Of a stretch of 64,000 nucleotides of DNA, positions 56,593 through 64,000 are shown piece after piece. The notes below the pieces were generated by a model. That model was not told the origin of the DNA, searched no databases, and saw nothing but the letters and a program-made list of their open reading frames with translations. The translations under genes were made by a program, and so were the position numbers. The stretch is from Amycolatopsis vancoresmycina (GTDB lineage Bacteria; Actinomycetota; Actinomycetes; Mycobacteriales; Pseudonocardiaceae), in contig NZ_JNYY01000006.1 of NCBI RefSeq assembly GCF_000716785.1, forward strand, positions 558,001-622,000, read 5' to 3'. Each line of letters starts with the position of its first letter. Within the stretch, counting starts at the first letter, position 1.

Positions 56593-59058
56593 CTACTTCC
56601 CGAAGACCTGCTCCAGCCAGTCGAGCAGGTCGTACAACCCGTCCAGCACCGCGTTCCCCGCGCCCGGCCGGAACCGGATCACCTGCGGGTCGTGGTCGCT
56701 GGCCTGGTCGGCGAACTCCGCGTTGATGTGGACCACGTCGTAATCCACGCCGCGGGGGGCCTTCGACGCCAGGATGTGGTCCAGGACCTGGGACTGACCC
56801 TCGAAAACGTAGCTGTACCGCTCGGCTTCGGGCACCGACGCGATCAGGTCCGTCAGCGCGCCACCGGCGGTGAGCGTCTGGACCGCCGGGGAGAACGGGT
56901 AGTCGTTCAGGTCACCCGCCACCACGATGTTCGCGCTGCGATCCGCCGCCAGCAGCGAATCGACGAACCCGCGCAGCACCGTCGCCTGCTTCGCCCGCTG
57001 CACCTCGGAACTGCGCACCGGCGGCTGGAACCGCCCGTGCGTCGGCTGGTCGCCGCCCTTGGAGTTGAAGTGGTTCGCGATCACGAACACCGTGCGGCCC
57101 TTGAACACGAACTCGCCGGCCAGCGGCTTGCGGCTCGTCGTCCACGCCTCGTTCGCCGGGTCGACGCGGCCCGGTGACGCCGTCAGGTGCGTCTTGCCGT
57201 GCTCGCGCACCACGCCGACCGCGGTCGTCGACGACCCGCCCGGACGGTCCACAAAGGACACGCGGGCCGGGTTGAACAGGAACGCCACGCGGATGTTCCC
57301 GCCCGGCTGACCACCGTCCTGGTCGTTGACCGGGTCGATAGACCGCCACTCGTAGCGCGGGCCGCCCTTGGCGACGATCGCGTCGGTGAACTTCTGCAGC
57401 GTCTGGTCCGCCGCCACCGTGCCGTCGTCGGTCGCGCCCGAGTTGTCCTGGATCTCTTCCAGGTTCACGATGTCCGGCGTCGCCAGGTGCGTGACGATCG
57501 CCTCGCCGAGCCGGTCGTACTTCGCCTGCGGGTCGCCCGGCGCCAGGTTTTCGACGTTGTACGTCGCGACCGCGAGCTCACCGGTCCGCTGCTTGCGCGT
57601 GGTCTCGGCCTGCAGCCCGTTGTCCTTTTCGGTCCCCAGCACGCTGGCGAACAGCGTGTAGCCGCCGAAGTTGCTGTATTCGACCGGGCCGGACGTGGTG
57701 CCGGTCAGCACGTCGCCGACGTTGAGCTTCGGGAACGGCCGCTGGTCGAACGGGATCAGCGACGACACCTTCATGACCCCGCTGTTGAGCTGGTCGTAGC
57801 CCAGGTAGACGCTGCCGCCGCGGACCGACTTGTGCTGGTCGGGCTTCGACGTCACGTACAGCTCGTTGAACGAGTTCGACGGGCCGACGACCCGCGCGTC
57901 GGTGACCGAAACGATCTCGCTCTCGTGGGACTCCCAGAAGTCCAGCGCGTACTTCGTGGGCTCCAGCGGGAGCGACTCGATGTTGCCGCCGGGCGACGGC
58001 GCGTACGTCGTCGGCACGGTGTCCGGGTTCAGCACGGTCGGTGCCGGCAGGGCGTTCCCGTGCGAGCCGACCGTCCACTGTGCACTGCTCAGCTCGGTGA
58101 GCGACTGGTAGTTCGACGTCGCCGGCGCGTCCGGGTAGAACTCGCGAACGGTGCCGGTCGCGGTCACCGCGTCGCCGACCGCGACGGCCGGGCTCGTCGA
58201 ACCGGTGAAGACGAACAGGCCCTCGCTGGTGCGCGGGTCGCTGTCCGGGTTCGGGTCGGTGAGCCAGAAGCCGCGCGAGGAACCGAACGTCCTGGTCGCG
58301 GTGACGACACCGGTGACGTCGCCGACCTTCTTGTCCTTGAACGGCGAAATGCGCGTGGTGCCCTGGATGTCGTGGATCTTCGCCGGGGTCGGCGCCGGGC
58401 CCGTGTCGCCGCCGGTCGACTCGCCCGCGGTGTTGGTCGGGGTCGGCGCGCCGACGGTGAAGTCGGCGGCGTTGTCGTCGGTGTCGGCCAGCGCCGTGCC
58501 GCGCGCGACGGACGTCGTGTTCGACGGCGCCGCGGTCGGGCTGCCCTCGCGGACGGTCGCCGCGCCGAAGCCGACGAGGTCCTTGATCCGCGTGTCGGCC
58601 GCGCAGTCGGCGGCGGTCTTGCAGGTCAGCGCGGTGGTGCCGGAGACGAGGGCGATCGTGCCGGCGGTGGCCGACATCGCGATCGTGCCGGTCGCGTCCG
58701 GGGTGGGCAGCTCGACGGTGCCGCCGGAACCCTTGCTCTCGGCAACGAGGTAACGGCCGCCCGGCGCGACGCTGCCCGCCAGCGGCGTCACCTGCCAGGT
58801 GCTCGACGGGCTCGCCGAACCCGGCAGGTACTGGACGCTGAAGCCGGCCAGGCTCGCGGCCGCCGCCCCGCGGTTGGCGAGCTCGACGAAGTCGCTGGTG
58901 AGCGTGGCCCCGGAGTTGCCACCGCCGCCGTAGACCTCGGCGATGACCGCGTCCGCGCTGGGCGTGGCGAGCGCGGCGGGTGCGGCCACGCCGCCGAGCA
59001 CCAGGCCCGACGTGACGGCCACCGTGAAGGCGGCCTTGGATCTGTGGGTCTTGGTCAC
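56593..59058 (-). CDS. Secreted endonuclease/exonuclease/phosphatase-family nuclease with LTD domain
   Basis: 821 residues from GTG at 59058, with AAGGGGA 7 bases upstream. It has a Sec signal (AAFTVAVTSGLVLGGVAAPA, cut near ALA-TP), a lamin-tail domain at about 30-160 (VIAEVYGGGGNSGATLTSDF), an OB-like middle (VTGVVTATRTFGSSRGFWLT) and an EEP nuclease at about 535-800 with TYNVENL, NLEEIQDN, ANHFNSKGGD, VAGDLNDYPFSP and the closing SDHDP. This is the ExeM/NucH architecture. It probably degrades extracellular DNA. Confidence 0.88.
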   Translation of the reverse strand: MTKTHRSKAAFTVAVTSGLVLGGVAAPAALATPSADAVIAEVYGGGGNSGATLTSDFVELANRGAAAASLAGFSVQYLPGSASPSSTWQVTPLAGSVAPGGRYLVAESKGSGGTVELPTPDATGTIAMSATAGTIALVSGTTALTCKTAADCAADTRIKDLVGFGAATVREGSPTAAPSNTTSVARGTALADTDDNAADFTVGAPTPTNTAGESTGGDTGPAPTPAKIHDIQGTTRISPFKDKKVGDVTGVVTATRTFGSSRGFWLTDPNPDSDPRTSEGLFVFTGSTSPAVAVGDAVTATGTVREFYPDAPATSNYQSLTELSSAQWTVGSHGNALPAPTVLNPDTVPTTYAPSPGGNIESLPLEPTKYALDFWESHESEIVSVTDARVVGPSNSFNELYVTSKPDQHKSVRGGSVYLGYDQLNSGVMKVSSLIPFDQRPFPKLNVGDVLTGTTSGPVEYSNFGGYTLFASVLGTEKDNGLQAETTRKQRTGELAVATYNVENLAPGDPQAKYDRLGEAIVTHLATPDIVNLEEIQDNSGATDDGTVAADQTLQKFTDAIVAKGGPRYEWRSIDPVNDQDGGQPGGNIRVAFLFNPARVSFVDRPGGSSTTAVGVVREHGKTHLTASPGRVDPANEAWTTSRKPLAGEFVFKGRTVFVIANHFNSKGGDQPTHGRFQPPVRSSEVQRAKQATVLRGFVDSLLAADRSANIVVAGDLNDYPFSPAVQTLTAGGALTDLIASVPEAERYSYVFEGQSQVLDHILASKAPRGVDYDVVHINAEFADQASDHDPQVIRFRPGAGNAVLDGLYDLLDWLEQVFGK

Positions 59059-59184
59059 CCTGAGTCCCCTTTGTGCTTGAACAGTCGTGGCATAGTCCCC
59101 CGAACAAGTGAGGAGGAGGAAGACAAAGATGCAACGATTCGTAACAACTACTTTCGTCGTCACTCACTCGGCAGAGCAGGTTTC

Positions 59185-60105
59185 GTGATCACGCTGGTAC
59201 TGGGCGGAGACGTCAACCTCCACGGCCGCGCGAAGTCGGCCTTCGGGCAGCTGGAACCGCTGCTCAAGGGCGCCGACGTCCGGTTCGTGAACCTCGAAGG
59301 ACCCTTGGAAGCGGCCACGGCCGAAGCGCTGACGTCGGCCGGCATCGACGTCGTTTCGTGCGCCAGCGACGCTTCCCACCCGGCGGCGACGCTCGGCGTC
59401 CTCGACCAGGCCGGGATCGCGCACTGCGGCGCGGGCGCGAACCTCGACGCCGCGCACGCGCCCGCGGTGGTCGAGCGATCCGGCAAAAAGGTCGCATTCC
59501 TCGCGTACACGTCACTCCGCCTGCCCGGCCAGGTCGCGCAACCGGCCGCCCCGGGCATCGCGCAAGCGTTTGCGACCACGGCGTACCAGCCCGATCCCCG
59601 GGTCGCGGAGATCCCGGGCCGCTCGCCGCTCGTCCGCACGGCACCGGTCCCCGAGCACCTCGACCGGCTCATCGCCGACGTGAAGCGCGCGAAGGCCGCC
59701 AACGACCACGTCGTCGTCTCGATGCACTGGGGCCTGCCGGGCGCGGAAATCGCCGAGTACCAGGTCACCTACGGGCGCGCGGCGATCGACGCCGGCGCCG
59801 ACCTGGTCGCCGGGCACGGGCCGCAGACCATCCAGGCCGTCGAAGTGCACCGCGGCCGGCCGATCCTCTACAGCCTCGGCAACCTCCTCGCCGACCGGCC
59901 GGACGGGCTGCTCGCCGGGTGCATGCTCGGCGACGAACCGCGGCTCGAGCTCATCCCGGTGCGGCGGACCGCCGACGGCGAGAGCCAGGCGCTCGCCGGG
60001 GACGACGCGGACAAGGTGCTGCGGTACGTCGCGGACGTCTCGGCGCTGCGGGCCACCAAGGTGACCGTCCAGGCGGGAATCGCGTCCGTAGCCGTTGGCG
60101 CGTAA
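59185..60105 (+). CDS. CapA-like protein (poly-gamma-glutamate synthesis type)
   Basis: 306 residues from GTG at 59185. It begins TLVLGGDVNLHGRAKSAFGQ (metallophosphatase-like first metal motif), with FVNLEGPLEA near 34, SMHWGLPGAE near 182 and GHGPQTIQAVEV near 211, then ILYSLGNLLADR. This is the PGA_cap/CapA pattern, whose members are poorly defined outside Bacillus capsule systems. There is no signal peptide or membrane span. Divergent from the nuclease gene across 126 bases. Confidence 0.8.
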   Translation: MITLVLGGDVNLHGRAKSAFGQLEPLLKGADVRFVNLEGPLEAATAEALTSAGIDVVSCASDASHPAATLGVLDQAGIAHCGAGANLDAAHAPAVVERSGKKVAFLAYTSLRLPGQVAQPAAPGIAQAFATTAYQPDPRVAEIPGRSPLVRTAPVPEHLDRLIADVKRAKAANDHVVVSMHWGLPGAEIAEYQVTYGRAAIDAGADLVAGHGPQTIQAVEVHRGRPILYSLGNLLADRPDGLLAGCMLGDEPRLELIPVRRTADGESQALAGDDADKVLRYVADVSALRATKVTVQAGIASVAVGA

Positions 60106-60298
60106 CGGATTGCGGTTGATCTGTGACAGCCGGACACGGCCTTGTCACCCATCCGGCGCATCTGCCTTAAATGCAGCTCAAGGACCGGAACAACCCGTGT
60201 CAAGCGGCGGTACGGTCTGCGTGAGCCGCCGGAAAAGTGGCAAAGACCACTCCCCGACAGCTCTCGGTCGGCACGACACGGGGGGAGGGGGAACGATC

Positions 60299-60400
60299 AT
60301 GTGGGGGCTGATTGTTCTCAGCTGCGTGTTCGTGCTGGTGCTGGGGATAGCCGCGGTCGTGGACCTTCGGGACCACGACCGCGGCGAACACCGGGTCTAG
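60299..60400 (+). CDS. 33-residue single-span membrane peptide
   Basis: ATG at 60299, preceded by a very strong GGGGGAGGGGGAA site. The product has one hydrophobic segment (WGLIVLSCVFVLVLGIAAVV, residues 2-21) and a charged C-terminus DLRDHDRGEHRV. The strong ribosome site and clean span argue for a real gene. Its TAG stop shares CTAG with the convergent SnoaL-like gene. Function unknown. Confidence 0.55.
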   Translation: MWGLIVLSCVFVLVLGIAAVVDLRDHDRGEHRV

Positions 60401-60843
60401 CGCACCGACTGCCGCGCCTTGTACCGGCCCAGCAGGGTCCGCGCGCCGGCCAGCGCGACGCGGCCCGCGCCCTTCGCGCTCGCGGCCAGCACCGTCGTCC
60501 AGTCGAAGTAGTCGCGCCAGAGCACGATCCGGCCGCCTTCGACCTCGAACGTGCCGCACACCCAGAACTCCGCTTCCCACGCGCCGCGGCGCAGCACGTC
60601 CGTGCGCTCGGTGAGCACGACGTTGCCGTCCGCGGCGATGTGGTGCGTCCGCGCCTCGAACCCGGAGCCGTACTTGGCCATCACGCGCAGCTGTTTCTCC
60701 ACCGCCGCGACGCCACGGGCGGCCGGCAGCGGCACGTTCTGGTACACGATGTCGCTCGCCACGAACGTCAGCGCGCGGTCGACGTCGAGGTCCTCGAGGG
60801 CCTTCAGGAAACCGGTCACCACTGCTTGGGGTTCATCGGTCAT
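60397..60843 (-). CDS. SnoaL-like / limonene-epoxide-hydrolase-family protein
   Basis: 148 residues from ATG at 60843; GTG 60849 is an alternative. The cone-shaped alpha+beta fold is suggested by AVVTGFLKALEDLDVDRALT at the start, FVASDIVYQNVPLPAARGVA and VLTERTDVLRRGAWEAEFWV, with the FEVEGGRIVLWRDYFDW end. This matches limonene-1,2-epoxide hydrolase-like proteins (EphG type). The active-site Asp-Arg-Asp triad may be D in RTDVL with R and D in WRDYF. Substrate unknown. Confidence 0.75.
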   Translation of the reverse strand: MTDEPQAVVTGFLKALEDLDVDRALTFVASDIVYQNVPLPAARGVAAVEKQLRVMAKYGSGFEARTHHIAADGNVVLTERTDVLRRGAWEAEFWVCGTFEVEGGRIVLWRDYFDWTTVLAASAKGAGRVALAGARTLLGRYKARQSVR

Positions 60844-60859
60844 GAGCACAGGCTACGGC

Positions 60860-61777
60860 TCAGTAGGGTCGATCGCCCGCGATCGCGACGCGCTCGGCGA
60901 TCCGGACGTGCGGGTGGTAGTCGTTGACCGCGTAGTGCTGCGTCGCGCGGTTGTCCCAGAACGCCACCGAGCCGGGCCGCCAGCTGAACCGGACCTGGAA
61001 CTCGGGCGTGTGAGCCTGCAGGAACAGGTACCGCAGCAGCCGGTCGCTCTCGTCGCGGTCCAGCCCGACGACGTGCGTGGTGAACGCCTGGTTGACGAAC
61101 AGGGTGCGCCGCCCGGTCTCCGGGTGCGTCCGGACCACCGGGTGCTCGACCGGCGGGAAGCGGTCCTGCCACCGCGCCAGCAGCGCGGGGTCGGAGAACC
61201 GCTCGAAACCCGGGAGGTAGTCGTGGACGGCGGTGAGCCCGTCGATGCGGGCGCGGACGTCTTCGGGCAGGTTGTCGTAGGCCGCGGCCATGTCGGCCCA
61301 CAGCGTGTCCCCGCCGACCGGCGGCACCTCGATCAGCCGCAGCACCGAGCCGAGCGCGGGGGCGGGCCGCCAGGTGACGTCGACGTGCCAGATGTTCTCG
61401 TAGCCGGGCATGGCCGCGGTGCGCTCGAAGCGCGTGACGGCGTCGTCGTCGCCCTTCGGGATGAACGGGTTGGTCTCCAGCTCGCCCCAGTTCGCGGCGA
61501 AGGCGCGCTGCTGCGCCGACGTGATGCGCTGGTCGCGGAAGAAGATCACCTTCCACTCGAGCAGGGCGCGGTTGAGCTCTTCGCGCAGGGCCGGGGTGAG
61601 CGGCTCGGCGAGGTCGACGCCGTCGATCTCGGCGCCGATCACCCGGCTCAGCGGGCGGAGGGTGAAGAGTTCGAAGTCGTTCTGCGGTTCCCGCAGGATT
61701 CGCGGGCCTTCGAGGAGGCCATCCGCGGGCGTGACGGCTTCGCGCAGCGGAATCCGGGCAGGCAGCTCAACGGACAT
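60860..61777 (-). CDS. TauD/TfdA-family 2-oxoglutarate-dependent dioxygenase
   Basis: 305 residues from ATG at 61777, with GGAG 8 bases upstream. The iron-binding facial triad is His 131 and Asp 133 (IWHVDVTW) and His 281 (RATQHYAVNDY). Arg 292 (HPHVR) binds 2-oxoglutarate. KVIFFRDQ near 76 and FNPF-like ETNPFIPKG near 101 also fit. It would hydroxylate taurine or another sulfonate, a sulfate ester or a herbicide-like acid; the family cannot be narrowed by eye. No transporter gene is adjacent. Confidence 0.9.
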   Translation of the reverse strand: MSVELPARIPLREAVTPADGLLEGPRILREPQNDFELFTLRPLSRVIGAEIDGVDLAEPLTPALREELNRALLEWKVIFFRDQRITSAQQRAFAANWGELETNPFIPKGDDDAVTRFERTAAMPGYENIWHVDVTWRPAPALGSVLRLIEVPPVGGDTLWADMAAAYDNLPEDVRARIDGLTAVHDYLPGFERFSDPALLARWQDRFPPVEHPVVRTHPETGRRTLFVNQAFTTHVVGLDRDESDRLLRYLFLQAHTPEFQVRFSWRPGSVAFWDNRATQHYAVNDYHPHVRIAERVAIAGDRPY

Positions 61778-61823
61778 GGTTGTGCTCCAAGGGGTTTCGG
61801 GGAATTCGGGCGCCGGGTTCGCC

Positions 61824-61934
61824 TCAGGCGGGCGGCGAACCCAAGCGGCCGCGGCGCAGCAGGAGCTCTGCGACGCCCTCCCCGATCGACCGCGCGAAGG
61901 CCCGGATCGGCGTGCTTTCCGAGGTGGCGGGCAT
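61824..61934 (-). CDS. Possible 36-residue peptide upstream of the dioxygenase gene
   Basis: ATG at 61934 to TGA at 61824 encodes 36 residues with almost every third codon base G or C, typical of coding DNA here. The product has an amphipathic helix (PIRAFARSIGEGVAELLLRR). It ends 47 bases before the dioxygenase start, on the same strand. A GAAAG lies about 15 bases upstream. It could be a leader peptide or a small gene. Confidence 0.4.
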   Translation of the reverse strand: MPATSESTPIRAFARSIGEGVAELLLRRGRLGSPPA

Positions 61935-62088
61935 GTGTTCATGGTCGCTTTCGTCGCGGTGCGCGGTCAAGCCGTCCACTTGGTGGAACGCTGTTCAACG
62001 CCGCAGGTCAACCGGGATGCCGGCGGCTCGGGAGCATGAGGCAAGATCTTCCCCGATCGGGTGAGCGCCCTTGATGACGGAGGTCTCC

Positions 62089-62439
62089 ATGCCCGAAGGC
62101 AGAGGCTCGCGGATCGACAGTGTGAATCCGGGCGGCTTCGGCACTCACGGGAAGGTGCCGGATCGGCTGCGCGCCGGAGCCGACCTGCTCGACCAGGCGG
62201 CGGCCGCCGACGACAAGGCGGCGGGCCGGTTCGCCGAAGCCCGCGTCGAGTCGACGCCGTTCGGCATTTCGCCGCAGGCCCGCGAACTGGCTGCGCGCTG
62301 GGCCGCGGCGCTGGCAGCGCGCGAGGCGGACGCGCGCGTCCTCGGCGACGCGACGTCCGACCTGGCCGGCCGGCTGCGCATGGCGGCCGAGAGCACCCGG
62401 AGCACCGGCTTCCGGGGGCGGTTAGCGGTGGCGCCGTGA
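62089..62439 (+). CDS. ESX-like small secreted protein
   Basis: 116 residues from ATG at 62089, chosen for GGAGG 6 bases upstream (TTG 62071 and ATG 62074 are in frame further up). Helical, Ala-rich: PDRLRAGADLLDQAAAADDK, then a segment FGISPQARELAARWAAALAA and ARVLGDATSDLAGRLRMAAE. This is the form of the type VII secretion target family. Overlaps the next gene by GTGA. Confidence 0.6.
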   Translation: MPEGRGSRIDSVNPGGFGTHGKVPDRLRAGADLLDQAAAADDKAAGRFAEARVESTPFGISPQARELAARWAAALAAREADARVLGDATSDLAGRLRMAAESTRSTGFRGRLAVAP

Positions 62440-63008
62440 CCATCGAGGTCTTCGAACACCCGGCTCTGTCGTCGGCGGCGGCGCAGCTGTCGGCGTTGCG
62501 CGCGGCGGCGGGCCGGCTCGGCGTCCCGGACCCGGTGGCGGCGCTGCGGCACCTCGACTGCTCACCGGCGTCGATCAGCGCATCGGCGTCGGCGGTCGAC
62601 ACCGGCGCACTGGGGATGACTGCGGCGCAGGAGGAGTTCCGCGCGGGCGTCGACCGCGCGGAAACCGGCGGCAGCAGCGAGGCGTTCGGCACCTGGGCGG
62701 ACACAGTGGACGGTCAGTACGGCGCGGCGGCCCGCGCGGCCGCATCGACGGCGGCCCTCGGCGTCCGCATCGCCGCCGCACTGGACGAACTCGCGAAATC
62801 GGCGGCGGCCGAGGTGTGCTCGCTAGCCGAGGCGGCCTCGGCGGCGGTCGACGCGGTGCTGGCGGGCGACCGGTCCGCCGAGGTGGTGAGCGAGGTCAGC
62901 GCCGCGTGCACGGCCGTCCTGCGGACGGTGTCGGCGAAGGTCGCGGCACTGACCGGGCTGGCGGCGGAGCTGGAGCCGTTGACGACCCCGGCGGTCCAGC
63001 TCAGCTGA
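62436..63008 (+). CDS. Helical Ala-rich ESX-like companion protein
   Basis: 190 residues from GTG at 62436, overlapping the previous stop. Long Ala-rich helices, with FEHPALSSAAAQLSALRAAA, a middle FGTWADTVDGQYGAAARAAA and a C-terminal ASAAVDAVLAGDRSAEVVSE. No catalytic domain. It likely forms a pair with the 116-residue protein. The 3' end overlaps the convergent reductase gene by 8 bases. Confidence 0.6.
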   Translation: MTIEVFEHPALSSAAAQLSALRAAAGRLGVPDPVAALRHLDCSPASISASASAVDTGALGMTAAQEEFRAGVDRAETGGSSEAFGTWADTVDGQYGAAARAAASTAALGVRIAAALDELAKSAAAEVCSLAEAASAAVDAVLAGDRSAEVVSEVSAACTAVLRTVSAKVAALTGLAAELEPLTTPAVQLS

Positions 63009-63792
63009 AGTGCTCCCGCGCCCACTCGTCGAAGGGCCGCGCGGGATGCCCGGTGACCCGGGCAACGTCCAGCGACACGGGTTCCGGGTCGTCGACGAGC
63101 GACGCCCAGTGATCCACAGCGGCCTTTGCGAATTCCGCACCGAGATAGGTGGCCAGCTGCTCAATCGCCTCTTCCGGCGGCTGTTCTTCCCACGCGACAG
63201 GCGTTCCGAGCGCGTCCCCGATGAGCCGCGCCTGTTCGGCGTGCGCGAGGGCTTCCGGGCCGGTGACGAGGTAGATCTGTCCTTTGTGGTCTTCGGTGAG
63301 CGCCTTGACGGCCATGTCGGCAACATCACGTTCGTGGACGACGGACCGTTTCGCCTGACCGTAGGCAGCGCGGACGACACCGGTTTTGGCTTGCGGCGCC
63401 CAGGCGAGCGCGTTGGTGGCGAGGCCCGTGACGCGGAGGAAGGTCCAGTCACCGGTGACCTTTCGGACGGCGGCCTCGACGTCTCCCCAGACCCCACCGT
63501 CCCCGGCTTCGGCTTCGGCTTCGGCGGACATGGCGGAGAGGTAGACGATCTTCTTACCTGCCAGTGGTTCCAGGGCTTCTTCGATGCCGTCAGCGGTGAA
63601 GAAGGGCCACAGGAGGTAGACGGCGTCGACCCCTTCGGCGGCTTCCGCCAGGTCCCGGATGTCGCCGCGCACAGCGTCCGGGTCTCCGGTTTCGCCGCGG
63701 ACGAGAGCCCTGGTGTGGACACCCACGGCCTTGAGCCCGGCGACGACGTGGCGTCCGGTGTGGCCGGTGGCCCCAGTGACGAGAACGGTCAT
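63001..63792 (-). CDS. NmrA-like NAD(P)-binding oxidoreductase
   Basis: 263 residues from ATG at 63792. The Rossmann opening VTGATGHTGRHVVAGLKAVG has GATGHTG at 7-13. DAVYLLWPFF near 57 and VVHERDVADMAVKALTEDHK near 165 are the NmrA/atypical SDR pattern. It lacks the classical YxxxK, as usual for this group. It may be a quinone reductase or redox sensor. A dyad (63834-63853) sits in the upstream region. Confidence 0.85.
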   Translation of the reverse strand: MTVLVTGATGHTGRHVVAGLKAVGVHTRALVRGETGDPDAVRGDIRDLAEAAEGVDAVYLLWPFFTADGIEEALEPLAGKKIVYLSAMSAEAEAEAGDGGVWGDVEAAVRKVTGDWTFLRVTGLATNALAWAPQAKTGVVRAAYGQAKRSVVHERDVADMAVKALTEDHKGQIYLVTGPEALAHAEQARLIGDALGTPVAWEEQPPEEAIEQLATYLGAEFAKAAVDHWASLVDDPEPVSLDVARVTGHPARPFDEWAREHFS

Positions 63793-63833
63793 TGGCGTGC
63801 TCCTCGTGATCAGCTTGTGCCGCCCACGGTCAC

Positions 63834-63853
63834 ACTTCAAGAGCCCTTCAAGT
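63834..63853 (-). promoter_or_regulatory. Inverted repeat and -35-like element upstream of the NmrA gene
   Basis: ACTTGAAG-GGCT-CTTGAAGT (minus strand) is a dyad with 7 of 8 paired bases. A TTGACT (-35-like) overlaps it and TGTGAC follows 16 bases later. The site lies in the 60-base gap before the NmrA start and touches the stop of the truncated gene upstream. A MerR- or TetR-type operator is possible. Confidence 0.35.
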
Positions 63854-64000
63854 CAAGCGCTCAGTTCGTCCCGCGCCGCATCGAGGAACGCGACCTTGGG
63901 GCCCCGGAGGTGGTCCCAGAGGGAGCCCTCGCCGGGTTCCTGCCACAGAACGTGGTCGAGGGCCTTGACGTAGGCACGGGCGAGGCTGTGCAGGGCCGGG
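63853..64000 (-). CDS. C-terminal fragment of an unidentified gene
   Basis: 49 codons plus a TGA, entering from the right edge. The tail reads PALHSLARAYVKALDHVLWQ, then EPGEGSLWDHLRGPKVAFLD and ends with AARDELSA. It is helical. A helical tail next to an NmrA-type gene could be a regulator, but too little is visible to name a family. Confidence 0.4.
   Translation of the reverse strand, partial: PALHSLARAYVKALDHVLWQEPGEGSLWDHLRGPKVAFLDAARDELSA

Noticed and set aside
57187..59184. Long in-frame extension upstream of the CapA-like gene
   Set aside because: This part is antisense to the nuclease gene; the CapA-like protein starts at the GTG at 59185, where its family homology and ribosome site begin.
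1..64000. CRISPR array or insertion sequence
   Set aside because: No regularly spaced repeats of the right size and no transposase-like protein; the 21-bp repeat at 17767 has only three copies with 3-nt spacers.

Overview
This 64 kb window comes from a high-GC actinomycete. Very high GC at third codon positions, many GTG and TTG starts, short stop/start overlaps between genes, a Streptomyces-type conservon, LGFP cell-wall repeats, type VII (ESX)-like secreted proteins and TCACAGC-type PhoP boxes all point to a Pseudonocardiaceae relative, most likely Amycolatopsis or a neighbour. The genus is inferred from gene families, not from a marker gene.

Layout. 0-1.3 kb: end of a YCII protein and its ECF sigma factor. 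1.3-7.3 kb: oligopeptide ABC importer operon. 7.5-14.8 kb: small kinase and a surface-polysaccharide cluster (two GT2 enzymes, DUF2304, large membrane protein, flippase, UDP-GlcNAc 2-epimerase-like enzyme). 14.8-22.7 kb: cell-wall hydrolases and the DNA-metabolism block recR, ybaB, dnaX and the SRP RNA, interrupted by a secreted ALF-repeat protein and a spermidine-synthase-like protein. 22.7-29.7 kb: a NitT/TauT-type ABC importer running without a real gap into a cvnABCD conservon. 30.3-35.3 kb: a PhoPR-like two-component system, a GT39 glycosyltransferase and a Gly-rich membrane protein, tied together by matching PhoP-type direct repeats. 35.4-40.3 kb: NarL-type two-component pair, a TetR/F420-oxidoreductase pair with visible operators, and a 3-hydroxyacyl-CoA dehydrogenase. 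40.3-44 kb: a secreted sugar-dehydrogenase/PKD/LGFP protein and an L,D-transpeptidase lipoprotein. 44-48.2 kb: DUF1453-like membrane protein, soluble Ser/Thr kinase, orphan N6-DNA methylase, PP2C phosphatase and tRNA-Ser(GGA). 48.4-56.5 kb: the most accessory-looking stretch. It holds a lower-GC two-TM protein, two tiny helical proteins, a soluble FtsK/SpoIIIE ATPase with a coiled-coil partner, and a convergent operon of ESX-like proteins. 56.6-64 kb: secreted nuclease, CapA-like protein, small peptides, SnoaL-like protein, TauD dioxygenase, a second pair of ESX-like proteins, an NmrA-type reductase and a truncated final gene.

How it fits together. Much of the window concerns the cell envelope: polysaccharide assembly, cell-wall hydrolysis and cross-linking, cell-wall-anchored and ESX-like proteins, and four signalling modules (ECF sigma, conservon, PhoPR-like, NarL-type). 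The two strongest second-look items are the PhoP-box regulon at 32.2-34.7 kb, where boxes precede the regulator, the GT39 gene and the Gly-rich gene, and the FtsK/ESX-like locus at 48.4-56.5 kb, which has an ATPase and substrate-like proteins but none of the known ESX membrane components. Coding calls rest on reading frame, start context and family recognition by eye. No database search or folding program was run.
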